From an uncultured Actinomycetes bacterium (GTDB lineage Bacteria > Actinomycetota > Thermoleophilia > Solirubrobacterales > Thermoleophilaceae), in contig CAMLNW010000144.1 of assembly GCA_946481495.1 (NCBI GenBank), forward strand, positions 1 through 6,928: a stretch of 6,928 bases of DNA. Direction: 5' to 3'. The notes beneath the pieces are model-generated. The model made no database searches. It saw only the letters and a program-made list of their open reading frames with translations, and was not told where the DNA came from. Shown piece by piece: positions 4,753 to 6,928 of this stretch. Position 1 is the stretch's first letter. Each line of letters starts with the position of its first letter. The position numbers and the translations under genes were made by a program.

Positions 4753-6132
4753 ATGAGGCGTGTTCGCAGCGGCAGTGTTCTGCAGTCGGTCTTGGCGGTT
4801 TCGCTTGCGTTGACGGTGGTGTTGGTGGTTGCTGCGGTTGGTGGCGCTTCGGACACCGTCGTGGGGACGTTTGGGACGCAGACGGGCGCATTGGGGGGTC
4901 AGGTCAGTTCTGGGACCGGTGTGGCTGTGAATCGCTCTGGTGTGGGTGGTGGGGCGACCGGCAATGTGTTCGTGTCGTCGAAGGACAACAATCGCGTTGA
5001 CGAGTTCACCTCCGATGGGGTCTTCGTCAAGGCGTTTGGCCACGATGTCGTGGCCAGTGGCCAGCATGATTTGGGTGTTGCGCCTGAGGTTTGTCGTGTG
5101 GTGTCGAGCCCGGCGGATGTCTGTAAGGCGGGGACTGCCAGCGGCGCGGCAGGGGCGATCAACGCGCCGGAGGGTGTGACGGTCGATCCCGCGACGGGCA
5201 ATGTGTTCGTCGCTGACCAGGGCAATCGTCGGATCGATGTCTTCTCCCAGGATGGGTCGTTTCAGGGGGCGTTTGGTTGGAGCGTCAACGCTGCTGCGCC
5301 GGCTGCGGAGCTTCAGTTCTGCACGACCGCTACGGGTTGTCAGGCGGGTACCTCGACCGCCCTCGGCGGCGGGTTCGCCAGCTTGCAGCAGGGCGCGATC
5401 GCGATTGACCCGACCAACGGCAACGTCTTGGTCGGCGATCTGACGAACAATCGCGTCAACGAGTTCGACCTCACGCTCAACGGCAGCAACCAAGTCACCG
5501 ACGCGGCATTCGTACGCGCCTACGGCTGGGACATCGTCGCCTCGGGAGAGAACAACACCGGCGCCAACGAGACGCAGGTGGTGACGCTCGCGCCGACGAT
5601 CACCGGAGGCACCTTCACCCTGCGCTACATCGACTTCACCCAGTCATCTCCGATTCCTTGGAACGCGTCGCCGGCCGCGGTCGAGTCGGCTCTCGAGGCG
5701 TTTCCGGCGATCGGGACCGACAACGTGGCGGTGACCTCGCCCAATCCTGGTGGTGGGTCGCAGCCGGGTGGGCCGTATACCGTGGTGTTCCAGAACGCCC
5801 TCGCTCATACCGACGTGCCCGGTCTCACCGCCGTGGTCTCGCTGCTTCAGGGCTTGCCCAGGACCGTCACCGTGACCAACCCGGTTCCCGGCGGGGGCGT
5901 GGAGATCTGCAAGCCTGTCTCGAGTCCTGTCGATGTCTGCAAGGCCGGACGACCGGGCCGAACAACGGCCAGATCGCGCCGCGGAGCGTCGCGGTCAACT
6001 CCGCTGGCGAGGCCTTCGTCGCCAGTACCAATCGGGTGTCGGTCTTTAACCCGGATGGGTCGTTTAAGCAGAGCTTCGGGCCGAACTCCGGCGAGTGCGG
6101 GATCGGCTCGGCGACGAATGTCGATCACCTAG
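4753..6132 (+). CDS. Secreted NHL-repeat beta-propeller protein, N-terminal part (frameshifted)
   Basis: As it stands the frame gives 459 residues, but only about the first 399 are genuine. Residues 1-32 are a signal peptide: basic MRRVR, a hydrophobic core (about 10-29) and likely cleavage after GGA. Three NHL-type propeller blades follow: one with GNVFVSSKDNNRVDEF ending near 96; GVTVDPATGNVFVADQGNRR (141-160) onward to 175; and AIAIDPTNGNVLVGDLTNNR (215-234) onward to 258. Cysteine pairs C114/C124, C190/C196 and C386/C396 sit in the linkers, each followed by (K/Q)AG. A domain of about 109 residues (274-382) is inserted in the third linker. After residue 399 the reading turns into Arg/Ser-rich nonsense up to the stop at 6130-6132, while the true continuation is open in another frame. 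NHL propellers are extracellular or envelope protein- or sugar-binding scaffolds; the partner here is unknown. The start is supported by the ribosome site and promoter upstream. Confidence 0.82.
   Translation: MRRVRSGSVLQSVLAVSLALTVVLVVAAVGGASDTVVGTFGTQTGALGGQVSSGTGVAVNRSGVGGGATGNVFVSSKDNNRVDEFTSDGVFVKAFGHDVVASGQHDLGVAPEVCRVVSSPADVCKAGTASGAAGAINAPEGVTVDPATGNVFVADQGNRRIDVFSQDGSFQGAFGWSVNAAAPAAELQFCTTATGCQAGTSTALGGGFASLQQGAIAIDPTNGNVLVGDLTNNRVNEFDLTLNGSNQVTDAAFVRAYGWDIVASGENNTGANETQVVTLAPTITGGTFTLRYIDFTQSSPIPWNASPAAVESALEAFPAIGTDNVAVTSPNPGGGSQPGGPYTVVFQNALAHTDVPGLTAVVSLLQGLPRTVTVTNPVPGGGVEICKPVSSPVDVCKAGRPGRTTARSRRGASRSTPLARPSSPVPIGCRSLTRMGRLSRASGRTPASAGSARRRMSIT
5572..5898 (+). other. Inserted beta-rich domain within a propeller linker (residues about 274-382)
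   Basis: The linker after blade 1 reads GHDVVASGQHDLGVAPEVC (96-114). The linker after blade 3 starts the same way, GWDIVASGENNTGANE (258-273), then resumes as VEIC (383-386) only after this insert. The insert contains GGTFTLRY, SPIPWNASPAAVESALEA and PYTVVFQNALAHTDVPGLTA, a pattern that I recall as a recurrent module in large surface proteins of this group of actinobacteria, though I cannot name a Pfam entry for it. Confidence 0.6.
5941..5957 (+). other. Single-base frameshift site in the NHL gene
   Basis: The repeat-equivalent codons at the first linker read KAGT, with glycine as GGG. Here AAG GCC GGA loses register: adding one base after GG (5947-5948) restores K-A-G-T-T-G-P-N-N-G-Q and joins the N-terminal part to the downstream frame, which is open to the window end. 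The loss falls in a short G run, so a one-base deletion or a sequencing error both fit. No X XXY YYZ slippery heptamer is present, so programmed frameshifting is unlikely. Confidence 0.8.
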
Positions 6133-6928
6133 CTATCGACCCGGTCGACCAGCACGTTTTCCTCACGCGAAAGCCGGTCTTCAACACTTACGTGTTGTGT
6201 GAGCTCGATGCCGCTGGCGGGCTGGTTGGGTCTGCTCCGGGGTCGCCGATTTCGACTACCGGCACTGGCTATCTGGCGGTCGCCTTGGCGCCGGGCGGCG
6301 ATTACGCCTATGTCAACACCCCGATCAGCGGCACTGCGGGAGCGATCTACAAGATCGGCCCCGCGCCCGCTCCGACCGCGACAATCCTGCCGGTCGAGAA
6401 CGTCACCGCCAGGACCGCGACGCTCAAGGGCACCGTCACGATCCCAGCGCCCGGGTTTCCGACCAGCTACCGCTTCGAGTTCTCCTCAGACGGCCTGACC
6501 TGGATCAAGGCGCCCGTCCCGGACGCCAGCGCCGGCTCTACTGCTGGCGTGACGGCTGTCAGCCAGGACGTTGAGGGCTTGACGCCCAACACCAACTACG
6601 CCGTCCGGCTGATCGCCGCGACGGGCACTTCGGACACTTCGGAGACCGCTGCCTTCGCGACGCCTGGGCTCGCGCCCGACATAGCGCAGCCGGTCGTTTC
6701 GGCATCAACGTCCAGTGCTTCTGTCACCGCGCTGGTAAACCCCAACCACCAGAGCACGAGCTATCACGTCGAGTGGGGCCCAACGGCCGCATATGGCAAC
6801 AAGGCCCCCGCCGGGTCGCGTCAGATCGGTGCCGGGAGCGACTTCCTGGCGGTCCAGGAGTCGCTCAACGGGCTGTCGGCCGGTGTGACCTACCACTATC
6901 GCCTGGTTGCCAAGAACGCGACCGGGAC
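5949..6928 (+). CDS. NHL/Fn3 surface protein, C-terminal continuation (no own start, runs off window)
   Basis: This frame has no stop from 5949 to the right edge and continues the protein begun at 4753. It first completes the propeller: a blade with SVAVNSAGEAFVASTNRVSV and FNPDGSFKQSFG, one with HLAIDPVDQHVFL, and one with YLAVALAPGGDYAYVN, giving about six blades in total. Two fibronectin-III-like modules follow. The first (about 6366-6665) has ATLKGTV, SYRFEFSSDG and GLTPNTNYAVRLIA. The second (from about 6672) has SVTALVNPNHQSTSYHVEWG and GLSAGVTYHYRLVAKN, and is cut by the window end. It has no plausible start of its own: a GTG at 6036 could be picked by a gene finder but lies inside a blade. 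Read with the N-terminal part it is a secreted propeller-plus-Fn3 protein, probably on the cell surface or released. As sequenced, the gene may be a pseudogene or carry a sequencing error. Confidence 0.8.

Noticed and set aside
4666..5493. A 275-codon minus-strand open frame opposite the NHL gene.
   Set aside because: It mirrors the propeller codons, has no domain signal and lies opposite a convincing secreted protein.
5941..5957. Programmed ribosomal frameshifting in the NHL gene.
   Set aside because: There is no slippery heptamer or evident downstream structure, and a single-base loss in a G run explains the break.

Overview
The window is GC-rich bacterial DNA, most likely from a high-GC actinobacterium of the Thermoleophilia/Solirubrobacterales type. 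That placement is inference. It rests on two TetR regulators with the N-terminal signature PGG(R/H)HGL...ESQRxRIL, and on a secreted NHL beta-propeller protein with paired-cysteine linkers and fibronectin-III-like C-terminal modules. No rRNA, tRNA, CRISPR array or transposase was seen.

Layout, left to right. (1) 3-914 (+): the C-terminal part of a berberine-bridge-enzyme-type FAD-linked oxidase. The first ~21 visible residues instead read like the NADPH-binding segment of a thioredoxin-reductase-like ferredoxin--NADP reductase, so the left edge looks like a fusion or an assembly chimera. (2) 917-2223 (-): a two-gene unit transcribed leftwards, a TetR regulator (1501-2223) followed by a second protein (917-1501) that overlaps it by one base in TGATG. 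The second protein matches the TetR ligand-binding domain but has no DNA-binding domain. (3) 2224-2455: a divergent intergenic region, AT-rich for this window, with three copies of a repeat at exact 22-bp spacing just before the next gene. (4) 2456-3688 (+): a COG1373-type AAA_14/DUF4143 ATPase. (5) 3691-4401 (-): a second TetR regulator, clearly paralogous to the first, ending 2 bp from the ATPase. (6) 4402-4752: a 351-bp divergent intergenic region with palindromes, a good promoter and a ribosome binding site. (7) 4753 to the right edge (+): a large secreted NHL-repeat/Fn3 protein interrupted by a single-base frameshift near 5948, and still open at the window end.

How the parts may work together (inference). 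The two TetR genes and the DNA-binding-less partner are three members of one paralogous set around the ATPase, which may have been inserted between them. Each TetR gene is divergent from its neighbour: the first from the ATPase, the second from the NHL gene. A shared 9-mer, TCCAGAAAC, lies between the likely -10 element and the start codon of both TetR genes and is a candidate autoregulatory operator. The regulator with its coupled sensor-only partner, and the phased repeat array before the ATPase, are the least ordinary parts of the window.
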